From Chrysomallon squamiferum (lineage: Eukaryota > Mollusca > Gastropoda > Neomphalida > Peltospiridae), in contig CM022677.1 in assembly GCA_012295275.1 (NCBI GenBank), positions 22,807,753 through 22,871,752 of the forward strand: DNA of 64,000 nt. Direction: 5' to 3'. The notes beneath the pieces are model-generated. The model was not told where the DNA came from, did not search any database, and was given only the letters and a program-made list of their open reading frames with translations. Position numbers and translations under genes: made by a program. Positions 45,308-58,472 of this stretch are shown piece after piece (position 1 is the stretch's first letter; every line of letters begins with the position of its first letter).

Positions 45308-46610
45308 AAAGAAGTCAAATCTTCGTGATTCTTAGAATCTACATTTAACTGACCAAACCATAAATAACAAATACCGCAAATAAAAGAGAAATCGCGCCTC
45401 CACCCGAAGTAATATATTATATGAAATTATATGAGAGTAATCTCCCTTCAGCTATAGTTTCTTTCTTCTGTTTGTGGGGTTCTCGGTGTACGTCATTGCA
45501 CACCACAGAAAATCGCTGATAACGAAACGTCGTATACAGCTGTATAATGAGTAATAAATGTAAATGTGTAGGTACGTTCCAAGAATATCAGTTTACATTA
45601 TACATTATACCGTATATATTAATATGTGATAAATAAGTAAAATATAAATAATAAAAATAAATACACTGGACGCTGTCAAAACCGGATGATTCATTGAGAC
45701 CAACGTGATATACCGTTTTAGACAGAGTGCAGATTTCTAAAGACTAAAATGACAAAAAAATGGAATATTTTTTATTACAAATCAGTTGTCAGAGGATAAA
45801 CAGTCTGTCATTGATGACAGCGGTTTTTTTTTTGTAAGCTTTTTTCATATTTCTTTCTCTGTCATGGCCTTCAAGTTTAACCTTAATTGCACAATCTGCT
45901 TTCGATAACAGCAGCAAAAGATTTAATTTGTTTCTCATTTTAAGATAATCAGTGTTTGTTTGTTTGTATGTTTGTACCTTTAGTCCATTCAGATTTTTTA
46001 ATTCGTTTTCTCTGTGATTTTCTACAGTTGCATGTAACAATCACTACATATGTATGTATAGCTAAATATGTTTGTTTACACTGGAAACACGTGCAAATCT
46101 AATAATAATCTTGTTCTTCTAGCTGCATATTATATTACAAGAAGCTTGATATCATTGTTTGTTAAGCCATCAAAGAAGAGCGATCATTTTATCTCACGCG
46201 CTAGTCTAATTATGTTCATTATAAAAATAAAAAACACTCCTCAAGAAAAAAAACAAAAAAAAACAGATTAAAATGTACATTACAGCTGTCATTTAGTAGA
46301 CACCTCTCAAGTTTTGAATATTTAGAAGGGTTGCCTGCAGTTTCTTCTTAAAAATACTTACACATAAGATGTCAGTTTTAACTGACACTACTGATTAATC
46401 GTGCATTCAAACTGGCCATGTAAAAACATTTTAAGTCATTTCTATTTTGTATTATTTTATTACAGTACATTTTATTTTTTATTTTATTTTATGATTATAT
46501 TTGAATAAATGTCAGTTTTTATACAAAATCATTACACTTTATTTCATTTCTATTTTTCTTTTTCTTTTTCATTCTTTCTCTCTGTAGAGGACTATATTCC
46601 GTGAAATATC
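45308..46610. other. Duplicated non-coding sequence
   Basis: No gene is seen. The small frames here are not kept between the two copies or lack motifs. Confidence 0.6.
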
Positions 46611-46620
46611 AAGAATCTCC

Positions 46621-46790
46621 TCTTAAGTAAATAAATACAGTACAGTAATGTGATATTAGCAGCATTAAGTAAATAAATACAGTACAGTAACGTGATATTA
46701 GCAATATTAAGTAAATAAATACAGTACAGTAATGTGATATTAGCAACATTAAGTAAATAAATACTGTGCTGTAATGTGATATTAAGTAAA
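46621..46790. repeat. About 42-bp minisatellite (copy A, about 4 units)
   Basis: Unit core AAGTAAATAAATACAGTACA plus GTAATGTGATATTAGCA. Copy B at 56661-56870 has one more unit. Confidence 0.9.
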
Positions 46791-47819
46791 TAAATAAGAT
46801 GGTGTAAGATTCTAATCATGTTTATGTAAATAATTTTCAGTTTTACAAACAATGGAAGTTTACTAAACATTTCTTTCTTTTTGTTTACAGTAAAGCTGGA
46901 GAAGTAATATAATAATCCTACATCCCAGTTTGGAAATGTGTTACAGTTTTGTTTTGTTATCTTAAAAGTGGATTTAAAATAAGTATATTCGTGTCGTTGT
47001 TTATTTTAGTTACTTTTTTGTTGTTGTTGTAGTTGTTGTTTTTTGCCAGAGTTTTAATTCAGTGGATACATTATCCGTTTTGATAATTAAAATACTTTAA
47101 TCTAACTTTTCTTCTTTCGACAGCAAATATACTGGCATCCCGTACTTAATCTGAAACAAAAATAATAGAAAATTATATATATGTATGTATGTACGTAAAT
47201 ATGTGTGTGTGTGTGTGTGTGTATTGCATATGTTAATATGTCTATATCAGAGATGATCTAGTATTAAAGTCCTTTGATTTGTAGCTATATTATATTATAT
47301 TATATAAACATATCTATATCACGGACTGCTCCCCCTGCCCACGCGCTTCACAATTTCAAAACTTGTTTTAATGCTAACCCTACTATACATAATACAAAAA
47401 CCTATATATCGTGCGTGTTAACATTTGATGATCGTTATAACACTGAAGTCAGTCTGTTTGAACTCCTGGATTGCAGCAATATAATAGGTCTGGTTTATTT
47501 CGCTGGCAACATTTCAGACACTTGAGAAAATACATTGTCACAATCATTTTAACAGGAACAGAAAGATAACAGGATAGTTCTGGAAATAAGGCGTTTTGTT
47601 AACAACACAACTCAAATCCAGTACAACCTGCACCCAATTAAGTTGTCTACTGTTTAGGTGCAAGTTGTCTTATCTTTCAGATACCTGTTGTTTTATCTTT
47701 TAGTTACACGTTGTCTTAACTTTTAGTTTTGCGAAATTTTAGTTACAAGTTGTTTTATCTTTTAGTTGTTTTAGTTACATGTTACATCGTCCTGTATTGA
47801 TGTGTTTTTGTATGTATGT
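46791..47819. other. Duplicated non-coding sequence
   Basis: Contains a GT tract at 47204-47223 and TTTTAGTTACA-GTTGT words repeated at 47690-47780. No gene is seen. Confidence 0.6.
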
Positions 47820-47965
47820 TTCATCATCATCCTGCACTGATGTGTTGTCTGTATTTCATCATCATCCTGCACTGATGTGTTGTCTGTGTTTCATCATCAT
47901 CATGCACTGATGTGTTGTCTGTATTTCATCACCATCATGCACTGATGTGTTGTCTGAATTTCATG
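47820..47965. repeat. About 40-bp minisatellite with CCTGCACTGATGTGTTGT core
   Basis: Four units of TTTCATCATCATCCTGCACT plus GATGTGTTGTCTGTA. The same core occurs in the array at 49638-49998. Copy B equivalent is 57900-58045. Confidence 0.9.
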
Positions 47966-48391
47966 ACCGTTCATATTGATGAATGCAATGCCGTCTTCTT
48001 AAGAAAGCACATTTAGTTGCTTTTGAGTTGATATCTGAAGCTTACAGATAAAAATGATGGAATCGCCAAAAGAAGAGTAGAATTTTTTTTTTGGAAGAAA
48101 AGAAATCATTTTTGATGGATAACGTAAGTCATTAGCAGGAAGATAGTTTTGAGAATCTTACACAAACAGTTTTGATGAGAGGACTTTATAAATTCAAGGC
48201 TGTACATACTAGATATTAGAACTGAGAATTAAATCTAGATTTAAATATTTACACGCCACGTTTTCTGAAGTCTAACAACTTTTAACCCTTTCTTTAAGGA
48301 CATTACTCACTGAAATAATAGCGCTTAACATAAGCTGCTGCTTGTTGTTACATGTCTTGCCAATGGTGCTGTTATATCATCACTAGATAGC

Positions 48392-48592
48392 TCATCAACA
48401 GCTGTCTTCTATCACGTCAAGATATCAACAGCTGTCTTCTATCACGTCAAGTTCTCTCATCAACAGCTGTCTTCTAGCAAGTCAAGATATCAACAGCTGT
48501 CTTCTAGCAAGTCAAGATATCAACAGCTGTCTTCTATCACGTCAAGTTCTCTCATCAACAGTGGTCTTCTAGTAAGTCAAGATATCTCACCA
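48392..48592. repeat. 30/35-bp minisatellite (copy A, about 6 units)
   Basis: Two unit types alternate. ATATCAACAGCTGTCTTCTA plus GCAAGTCAAG is 30 bp; the other starts TTCTCTCATCAACAGCTG and is 35 bp. Copy B has about 645 bp of the same array. Confidence 0.95.
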
Positions 48593-49637
48593 AAAGAGTT
48601 AAAATACCAGGAAAAAAGTGTTCCTTTTGTTGTTGTTTTTTGTGATAATAATAATTAATTTGTAATAGTTTTTTCTCTGAGTAGGTATGTGATTCTAGTG
48701 TTTGTGTCTTTGTTAAGAAATTTATGACTTAATGCCCTTACATTTCTGTTTAAAGCCAAACCAACAATTAGCTATGGCCTAAAAAGATTATGTGTTCATA
48801 TTTTCTTGTTGTAAGTCAGCAGGCAGATGTGTGTGTGTTTTTCTTTGCATTAATAGTAAAACTAACGTACTTAACTTTAAAAACGTTGCAACCAAAAGTG
48901 AACTCACCTGGGAATACATGTGTATTTTCGTGTGTGTGTGTGTATGTGTGTGTGTGTGTGTATTTATACATATACATATATATACACACATGTCTGTGTG
49001 CGTGAGTGTGTTGTGTGTTTGTGTATAGATTCTAAGAATGCATTACTTTAAATTTATGCAGATCTGCTGTCTGGTGTGTATGTGTGAACTCATAAGACTG
49101 TTTTAATACTATGTACATTTAACATTTAACGTCTTGTGTTTGATTCCTCTTAGTATCTGAAACAGAATAAAAGATCTAACAGATATAAAGTACATCTGTG
49201 ACTTTAGATAAATAATCATCTAATAGAAATCTTCTTTATATGTGTTTAATTATGAGTTTCTCTCTCTGTTACCACCACCATCAGAGGGTGTTTTCTTCAT
49301 GTAAGCTTGTTATTACTGTGTCAGTGTGATTCATTTAAAGATGACATGATAACAAGCCATACAAGAGATCACACAAGGCTCTTTGTTTTAGTTGACTGCA
49401 TTGTTGAAAGATCATACAGGAATGTCGAAAGACACTGAATAATAGTTTTTACGTAGACCCTTGGCAACCCACCAACATAGTGTGAGATAGGACAGGAAAA
49501 TTTGAAATTAAGACGCATGGACACGCAATCACTATTTTAGTGGAGAATAGTTTTACTATGTGTGTCAGAAGTCTTTATCGGTTTAGGGAAGCAAACATTA
49601 CACAGTGCCTTAAGTTAAATGTGAGCTTGTTGTGCGT
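48593..49637. other. Duplicated non-coding sequence with GT/TA tracts
   Basis: A GT tract and TATACATATATA run at 48930-49020. From about 49115 the sequence matches copy B again after a copy-B-only block (59641-60115). No gene is seen. Confidence 0.6.
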
Positions 49638-49998
49638 ATTTCACCACCGTCATGCACTGATGTGTTGTGTGTTTCACCGTCCTGTGTTGATGTGTTGTGT
49701 GTTTCACCGTCCTGCGTTGATGTGTTATGTGTTTCACCGTCCTGCGCTGATGTGTTGTGTGTTTCACCGTCCTGTGTTGATGTGTTGTTGTTTCACCGTC
49801 CTGTGTTGATGTGTTGTGTGTTTCACCGTCCTGCGTTGATGTGTTGTGTGTTTCACCGTCCTGCGTTGATGTATTGTGTGTTTCACGTCCTATGTTGATG
49901 TGTTGTGTGTTTCACCGTCCTGCGTTGATGTGTTGTGTGTTTCACGTCCTGTGTTGATGTGTTGTGTGTTTCACCGTCCTGCGTTGATGTGTTATATG
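49638..49998. repeat. 30-bp minisatellite, copy A only, about 12 units
   Basis: Unit core TTTCACCGTCCTGCGTTGAT plus GTGTTGTGTG. It is followed at 50000-50045 by one stray unit of the 30/35-bp array from 48392. Absent at the matching point of copy B (about 60590). Confidence 0.95.
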
Positions 49999-50045
49999 TC
50001 AAGATATCAACAGCTCTCTTCTATCATGTCAAGTTCTCTCATCAA

Positions 50046-51072
50046 CATGCTACTCGTACCCACTAGCTTATTTGATACTATGAAAACTACTGGGTAAAAA
50101 AACAAACAACAACACATAAATAGCAAGAACCATTTTGTTTATTTATTAATAAAACTAAGCCGGTCATATTATGTTTAGTGTCGAGAAATCCAGTCGTAAA
50201 AATGACTAATTCTGGTGAACACGCTAGGAGAGTTAGGCTGGCACTCCTCCTCCTCCATGATGTCACCCCAGCTATGTCACCTCAACATTTCAACGTACAC
50301 CGCTATCACCCTCGCAACAAAAATAAACGAAAACACTCATTACAACATTACTACTGATAAAAAAAAAAATGTTAACGCAGACACACACACATGTACACAG
50401 AGGCAGATATTATATATTAGTAATAATAAAATAAATAAAAAAACAAAACAAATAATAAATAAATATTATTACTCTGCAGGTTCCTCCATTAAATTAAAAA
50501 AATGTGGTTAATTTCTGATTAATAATCAAACAGCAAAACACACCACACACGCACACAGAGAAGAAGACTGGAATTTTTTTACTCGTAGGTTTGTTCTGAA
50601 ATGCTGGGTTTTAACTAGATCACAAACATCTCGTTTTTCTACAGAAACATGCTGAAACGTGTTAAACTTTCCGAAGCATTAAACGTTATGAATCTGTTAT
50701 TTAATGAATGATAGAAATCATATGCCGCGGATTGAACTCAAGTATTATATAAAGCAGCTATCTTAGATTAAAAACAGCTTGCTGTGATTGGTTTGATAAG
50801 ACACGTGATACGAGTGTTAACGCGCAGTTACTGTAAAGAGTAAGCAAACGTCCAACTGGAGGGAGTAATATTAATTTACCTTGCTAGCTTTAATCAGTCA
50901 GTTACTTTACGCAAACATATTTCTAATTATTAGTATTATTAGTAGTATTAGTACTATTATAAGTAATAATAATAGTAGGTCTTTCACGTATATTTTAAGG
51001 GATTCTTTATTTTTCGGAAAGGAAGAACGTGAAGAGAAGAAGAAAGAAAATTGGTAAGATGTTTTTCTTTCT
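50046..51072. other. Right end of duplication copy A
   Basis: 50046-50500 has no partner in copy B. 50500-51072 matches 62155-62807. No gene is seen. Confidence 0.6.
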
Positions 51073-51100
51073 TTATTATTGCTATTATTAAATAAAAGGA

Positions 51101-53250
51101 TGTCTATGAGAGACAGAGAGAGAGAGAGATAGATAGAGAGAGACAGAGAGAGAGAGAGAAAGCGAGAGAGGCAGAGGGAGAAAGAGAGACAGAGAGACAG
51201 AGAGAGAAAGAGAGATACAGAGAAAGACAGGGGGATAGAGAAAGAGAGATAGAGACAGAGAAAGAGACAGAGAGAGAAAGAGAGAGTCAGAGATACAGAG
51301 AGAAAGAGAGAGATAGAGAGAGAAAGAGAGAGAGACAGAGAAAGACAGGGGAGAGAGAAGAGAATGACAGGAGAAACAGACAGAGAAAGCGAGAGAGACC
51401 GAGAGAGACAGAGAGAGACAAAGAGACCCATATAAAGAAAGAGACAGAGAGAAAGCGTGAGAGACGGAGAGAGAAAAAAAGAGAAAGAGAGATAAAAAAA
51501 GAGAAAGAGAAAGAAAGAGAGAGAAAGACACAGAGAGAGTCAGAGAGAGAAAGAGAGAGTCAGAGAGAGAAAGAGAGAGACAGAAAGAGAAACAGAGAGA
51601 CAGAGAAGAAAAGAGACACTGAGAGAAAGCCACTCAGAGAGAGAAAGGGAGAAATACCGAGAGAGACAGAGAGCAAAAGATACTTGAGAGAGAGAAAGCG
51701 AGAGTGACGGAGAGAGAGAGACAGATAGAGACAGTTAGAGAGAGAAAGAGAGAGAAAGAATGAGTTAGAGCGAGAAAGAGGGAGCCAGAAAGAGAGACAG
51801 AGACAGAGAGAGATATCAGAGAAAGACAGAGAATCAGAGAGAGAGAGACAGGCAGAGACACTGAGAAAGAGAGAGATAGAGAGAAAGAGAGACAGAGTCA
51901 GAGATACAGAGACAGAGAGAGAAAGGGAAAGATACTGAGATAGACAGAGAGACAGACAGATGAGACAGACAAATAGAGACAGAGAGAGAAAGAGAGTCAG
52001 AGGAAGAATGAGATAGAGCGAGAAAGAGAGAGACAGAGAGAGAAAGAGACACATGGACAGAGAGAGACAGAAAGGGAGTCAGACAAAGAGAGAGAGGGAG
52101 CCAGAAAGAGAGAAAGAGAGACAGAGACAGAGAGAGATAGTCAGAGAAAGACAGAGAATCAGAGAGAGAGAGACAGGCAGAGAAACTGAGAAAGAGAGAG
52201 ATAGAGAGAAAGAGAGACAGAGACAGAGATACAGAGACAGAGAGAGAAAGGGAAAGATACTGAGATAGACAGAGAGACAGAGAGATGAGACAGACAAATA
52301 GAGACAGAGAGAGAAAGAGAGTCAGAGGAAGAATGAGATAGAGCGAGAAAGAGAGAGACAGAGAGAGAAAGAGAGACAAGGACAGAGAGAGACAGAAAGG
52401 GAGTCAGACAAAGAGAGAGAGGGAGACAGAAAGAGACAGTAAGAGAGATAAAGAGCAGAGTAAGAAAGACAGAGACAGAGAGAAACACACAGAGATTGAA
52501 AGAGTGACAGAGACAGAGAGACAGAGAGAGATAGACAGACAAAGACAGAGAGTCAGAGAGACAGAGAAAGACAGCGTCAGAGATGCAGAGAGAGAACAGA
52601 GACAGAAAGAGACAGGCAGAGAAACTGAGAAAGGGAGAGACAGAGAGAAAAAGAGAGAGACAGAAAGAGAGACAGAGGGAAAGAGACACAGATACAGTGA
52701 GAGAAGGAGACAGAGACAGGGAAAGATACTGAGAGAGACAGAGAGACAGAGAAAGGAGACACACAGAGAGAGATAAACAGAGAGACAGAGAGAGGAGAGA
52801 AGGACAGAGAAAGACAGAGAGAAAGCGAGAGAGACGGAGAGAGAGACAAAGAGACAGAAACAGAGAAAAAAGATAGTCAGAGAAAGAATGAGATAGAGCG
52901 AGAAAGAGAGAGACAGAGAGAGAGAGTCAGACAAAGAGAGAGAGAAGCAGAGAGTGAGAGTAAGAGAGATAAAAGAAAAAGAGAGAGCAGAGAAGAAAGA
53001 GAGATAAAGAGAGAAACAGAGTGAGAAAGACAGAGGCAAAAACATATACACAGAGATAGAAAGAGTGACAGAGACAGAGAGAGACAGAGAAAGACAGCGT
53101 CAGAGATGCAGAGAGAGAACAGAGACAGAAAGAGACAGGCAGAGAAACTGAGAAAGAGAGTGAGGCAGAAAGAGAGACAGAGAGAAAGAAAGAGGACAGA
53201 GGCAGAGATAAGCGAGAAAAGGAGACAGAGACAGAGAGAGAAAGGGAAAG
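51101..53250. repeat. 2.1-kb degenerate GAGA/GACA simple array
   Basis: Almost purely purine GAGA, GACAGA and GAAAGA words with higher-order near-repeats of a few hundred bp (for example 51840-52070 and 52160-52400). It yields very long Ser/Leu-rich and Arg/Glu-rich frames on both strands, which are artefacts. It separates the two duplication copies. Confidence 0.95.
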
Positions 53251-53821
53251 CTGGTTTTCATAGCCTTTCAGTTAGCTCGTTCATTATAGTGATGTTTTTA
53301 AACGATACAGTAAAAGTATTTTCCAATGTCATTGTTCCAAATATCAAATACATTAAATAATAATAATGCTTTAATAATAATTTCAATAATAATAATAATA
53401 ATAATAATTATAAAAAATAATAGCAGCAGTTGTAGTACTACTATTATTACTACTACTAATAATAAGAATAATAAAATCTAAAATGTTTGGGTTGGAGATT
53501 TATTCTTATTTTATCTGACCTATTCATAACAACAAATTCTACTCCACAAAAAAGTAAAGAAAAATTAACCTGAGTGTCGATACGTTCCAGTCACTGTCTC
53601 ACGACATGTGTATCAGATAACTATTATTGTGTTTCTTTTTATCCACACAGTGGAAAACATGAAGACATTCTTGCTGTGACTGATATGTGTGTAAAGTGCA
53701 GTGCGCCTGTAAGCTACATTCTAATCATTACAGTATAAAACGAAACAAGTAGTGTTAGTCAGTTATTCATTATTAATAATTACTTTTTTGAACAGCAAAC
53801 ATAGGAACTTAGTTGATGCAG

Positions 53822-53865
<44 letters not shown>

Positions 53866-53969
53866 CACCAAAGAATATTTTTGTTTTCTGAATAAATAAA
53901 CGAACAAACAAACACACAAACAAACGCACAAACAAGAACATTTCCAATATTATTAAAGTAAATATCATT
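53251..53969. other. Spacer before duplication copy B
   Basis: Contains (AAT)n at about 53385-53408 and (TC)n at 53826-53862. No gene is seen. Confidence 0.6.
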
Positions 53970-54596
53970 AATTAATAAGTACATTATATAGTATTGGTAG
54001 TAATCGTAATAACTGTATAGCCATACAAATAATTAATTAATTATGTAAACGGTCATATTTTAGTTTTGTCATTATGTCACGTGATTCAGATGGATGACAG
54101 TAGTAGAAAGGTGTTGTGAAGTTATTTTAATGACTATTTTATTATTTCCTAATTAAAAAAATGGTCAAGCCATTTAACATTGTAATGTTTCCAGTGTAGC
54201 TGTTGGATGTCTGTCTGTGTGTTCAACTATCTTTCTCATTTTTATTTCTCACCATTAATTTTTACAAATCTCAGTACCGGCCCTGTCACCCTCCTCTTAG
54301 GTTATGTGAATCAGTCCTTTGTTTAAACTAACTTGAACGTGCACAGTAAACAAAAGACAAAACGTAATCTCTAACACCTGGATTTAAAACACGTGTCTAA
54401 GATATCCAGTACTATCTAATTTAATTTGTAGTCACGTTTTCCGTGTCTCGGGTTTTCCTTTTGTTTTCTTTAACCTACCGGTTCTCTTGTTCTTAATTCA
54501 TTATTTATTTATTTATTTGTTTATGTTTGTATTTATTTATTCATTTCTGTGTATTCCTTTACATTTTTGTTCACGTGTGAAAGAGAGAGACAGGAA

Positions 54597-54639
<43 letters not shown>

Positions 54640-54642
<3 letters not shown>

Positions 54643-54955
54643 GTATCTCAACTTACGAGTGGTCTAACACGAGTTACGAGCAGTTGCCCGGTCGATTTTT
54701 TGCTTTGAGTTGCGAGCCAAAATCTGAGTTAAGAGCGAGCTTCAGATATGCCGCCATTAGTTGGCGCAACCATCAACACAACATCCGGCCAGCATCCCGC
54801 GTCTTACTCATTTACTTCACGTAGTTATCTCGCCGAGGAAACATCTCTGGTGTGTAGTGCTCGGTTTTCTGTAGTATTTTGCCAAATTTCTTTTTTTTAC
54901 CATGGATCTTTAGAAATTGCAGAAACTGATTTCTATTGTAATCTAGTTTAAAAAA
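54640..54955 (+). mobile_element. Pogo/Tigger-like fragment (copy B)
   Basis: Starts CAGTAGTATCTCAACTTACG and is otherwise as described for 44584-44900. Confidence 0.5.
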
Positions 54956-54988
54956 ATATGTAAATGAAGTCAAAGCAATATATATAAA

Positions 54989-55354
54989 TATATACAGGTA
55001 ATGGTAGAATATTACTTTCTTGAAATGTTTTTTTTTTTTTTTTCTTTATATACTTTGGAGTACATGTTTGTAATTTAGTTTGTAAAATATTTCGTCGTCT
55101 GCTTTATGGAAAGTTTTCAACAGCAAAATTTCTCAAAAAAAAAAGTTACACTCGAGCCTTGTGACAAGATTCTACATCTACGTATTGTTTAATAATTCAT
55201 TTTCGATTATCTGCCCTTGAAAACTTTCCATAAAGCAGACGACGAAATATTTTACAAACTAAATTACAAACATGTACTCCAAAGTATATAAAGAATACAA
55301 AAAAAAAGCAAAAAACATTTCAAGAAAGTAATATTCTACCATTACCTGTATATA
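54989..55354. repeat. Long fold-back, copy B
   Basis: Arms 54989-55120 and 55217-55354. The left arm lost part of its poly-T and the GTATTC next to it, so the arms are slightly less equal than in copy A. Confidence 0.9.
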
Positions 55355-56660
55355 TAAAGAAGTCAAATCTTCGTGATTCTTAGAATCTACATTTAACTGA
55401 CCAAACCATAAATAACAAATACCGGAAATAAAAGAGAAATCGCGCCTCCACCCGAAATAACATATTATATGAAATTATATGAGAGTAATCTCCTTCTTTC
55501 TTTCTTTCTTCTGTTTGTGGGGTTCTCGGTGTAAGTCATTGCACACCACAGAAAATCGCTGATAACGAAACGTCGTATACAGCTGTATAATGAGTAATAA
55601 ATGTAAATGTGTAGGTACGTTCCAGGAATATCAGTTTACATTATACATTATACCGTATATATTAATATGTGATAAATAAGTAAAATATAAATAATAAAAA
55701 TAAATACACTGGACGCTGTCAAAACCGGATGATTCATTGAGACCAACGTGATATACCGTTTTAGACAGAGTGCAGATTTCTAAAGACTAAAATGACAAAA
55801 AATGGAATATTTTTTTTTACAAATCAGTTGTCAGAGGATAAACAGTCTGTCATTGATGACAGCGTTTTTTTTTTTTTTTTAGCTTTTTTCATATTTCTTT
55901 CTCTGTCATGTACTTCAAGTTTAACCTTAATTGCACAATCTGCTTTCGATAACAGCAGCAAAAGATTTAATTTGTTTTCTCATTTTAAGATAATCAGTGT
56001 TTGTTTGTTTGTATGTTTGTACCTTTAGTCCATTCAGATTTTTAATTCGTTTTCTCTGTGATTTTTCTACAGTTGCATGTAACAATCACTACATATGTAT
56101 GTATAGCTAAATATGTTTGTTTACACTGGAAACACGTGCAAATCTAATAATAATCTTGTTCTTCTAGCTGCATATAGTATTACAAGAACCTTGATATCAT
56201 TGTTTGTTAAGCCATCAAAGAAGAACGATCATTTTATCTCACGCGCTAGTCTAATTATGTTCATTATAAAAATAAAAAACACTCCTCAAAAAAAAAAAAA
56301 AAAAAAAAAAAAAGATTAAAATGTACATTACAGCTGTCATTTAGTATACACCTCTCAAGTTTTGAATATTTAGAAGGGTTGCCTGCAGTTTCTTCTTAAA
56401 AATACTTACACATAAGATGTCAGTTTTAACTGACACTACTGATTAATCGTGCATTCAAACTGGCCATTTTAAGTCATTTCTATTTTGTATTATTTTATTA
56501 CAGTACATTTTATTTTTTATTTTATTTTATGATTATATTTGAATAAATGTCAGTTTTTATACAAAATCATTACACTTTATTTCATTTCTATTTTTCTTTT
56601 TCTTTTTCATTCTTTCTCTCTGTAGAGGACTATATTCCGTGAAATATCAAGAATCTCCTC

Positions 56661-56870
56661 TTAAGTAAATAAATACAGTACAGTAACGTGATATTAGCAG
56701 TATTAAGTAAATAAATACAGTACAGTAACGTGATATTAGCAGTATTAAGTAAATAAATACAGTACAGTAACGTGATATTAGCAGTATTAAGTAAATAAAT
56801 ACAGTACAGTAATGTGATATTAGCAACATTAAGTAGATAAATACTGTGCTGTAATGTGATATTAAGTAAA
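56661..56870. repeat. About 42-bp minisatellite (copy B, about 5 units)
   Basis: As 46621-46790 but with one extra unit and a GCAGTATT variant spreading through adjacent units. Confidence 0.9.
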
Positions 56871-57899
56871 TAAATAAGATGGTGTAAGATTCTAATCATG
56901 TTTATGTAAATAATTTTCAGTTTTACAAACAATGGAAGTTTTCTAAATATTTCTTTCTTTTTGTTTACAGTAAAGCTGGAGAAGTAATATAATAATCCTA
57001 CATCCCAGTTTGGAAATGTGTTACAGTTTTGTTTTGTTATCTTAAAAGTGGATTTAAAATAAGTATATTCGTGTCGTTGTTTATTTTAGTTACTTTTTTG
57101 TTGTTGTTGTAGTTGTTGTTTTTTGCCAGAGTTTTAATTCAGTGGATACATTATCCGTTTTGATAATTAAAATACTTTAATCTAACTTTTTCTCTTCTTT
57201 CGACAGCAAATATACTGGCATCCCGTACTTAATCTGAAACAAAAATAATAGAAAATTATATATATGTATGTATGTACGTAAATATGTGTGTGTGTGTGTG
57301 TGTGTATTGCATATGTTAATATGTCTATATCAGAGATGATCTAGTATTAAAGTCCTTTGATTTGTAGCTATATTATATTATATTATATAAACATATCTAT
57401 ATCACGGACTGCTCCCCCTGCCCACGCGCTTCACAATTTCAAAACTTGTTTTAATGCTAACCCTACTATACATAATACAAAAACCTATATATCGTGCGTG
57501 TTAACATTTGATGATCGTTATAACACTGAAGTCAGTCTGTTTGAACTCCTGGATTGCAGCAATATAATAGTCTGGTTTATTTCGCTGGCAACATTTCAGA
57601 CACTTGAGAAAATACATTGTCACAATCATTTTAACAGGAACAGAAAGATAACAGGATAGTTCTGGAAATAAGGCGTTTTGTTAACAACACAACTCAAATC
57701 CAGTACAACCTGCACCCAATTAAGTTGTCTACTGTTTAGGTGCAAGTTGTCTTATCTTTCAGATACCTGTTGTTTTATCTTTTAGTTACACGTTGTCTTA
57801 ACTTTTAGTTTTGCGAAATTTTAGTTACAAGTTGTTTTATCTTTTAGTTGTTTTAGTTACATGTTACATCGTCCTGTATTGATGTGTTTTTGTATGTAT

Positions 57900-58045
57900 G
57901 TTTCATCCTCATCCTGCACTGATGTGTTGTCTGTATTTCATCATCATCCTGCACTGATGTGTTGTCTGTGTTTCATCATCATCATGCACTGATGTGTTGT
58001 CTGTATTTCATCACCATCATGCACTGATGTGTTGTCTGAATTTCA
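57900..58045. repeat. About 40-bp minisatellite (copy B)
   Basis: Partner of 47820-47965, same number of units. Confidence 0.9.
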
Positions 58046-58472
58046 TGACCGTTCATATTGATGAATGCAATGCCGTCTTCTTAAGAAAGCACATTTAGTT
58101 GCTTTTGAGTTGATATCTGAAGCTTACAGATAAAAATGATGGAATCGCCAAAAGAAGAGTAGAATTTTTTTTTTGGAAGAAAAGAAATCATTTTTGATGG
58201 ATAACGTAAGTCATTAGCAGGAAGATAGTTTTGAGAATCTTACACAAACAGTTTTGATGAGAGGACTTTATAAATTCAAGGCTGTACATACTAGATATTA
58301 GAACTGAGAATTAAATCTAGATTTAAATATTTACACGCCACGTTTTCTGAAGTCTAACAACTTTTAACCCTTTCTTTAAGGACATTACTCACTGAAATAA
58401 TAGCGCTTAACATAAGCTGCTGCTTGTTGTTGCATGTCTTGCCAATGGTGCTGTTCTATCATCACTAGATAG

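Larger units (their letters stand above)
43909..51072 (+). repeat. Large direct duplication, copy A
   Basis: Nearly identical in order and orientation to 53970-62807, offset by about 10.06 kb. Over the first 300 bp I count roughly 2-3 % substitutions plus a few small indels. Only copy A carries the 30-bp minisatellite at 49638-49998 and the following sequence to about 50500. No supported gene lies inside: an apparent frame at 47274-47525 is shifted in copy B. Confidence 0.9.

Noticed and set aside
47274-47525. An 83-residue frame in duplication copy A
   Set aside because: In copy B (57357-57659) a one-base change shifts the frame and the C-terminus becomes unrelated. Selection does not hold the frame.
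50907-53051. Long Ser/Leu-rich minus-strand frames and Arg/Glu-rich plus-strand frames
   Set aside because: They are six-frame products of the GAGA/GACA simple array; all frames stay open for the same reason.
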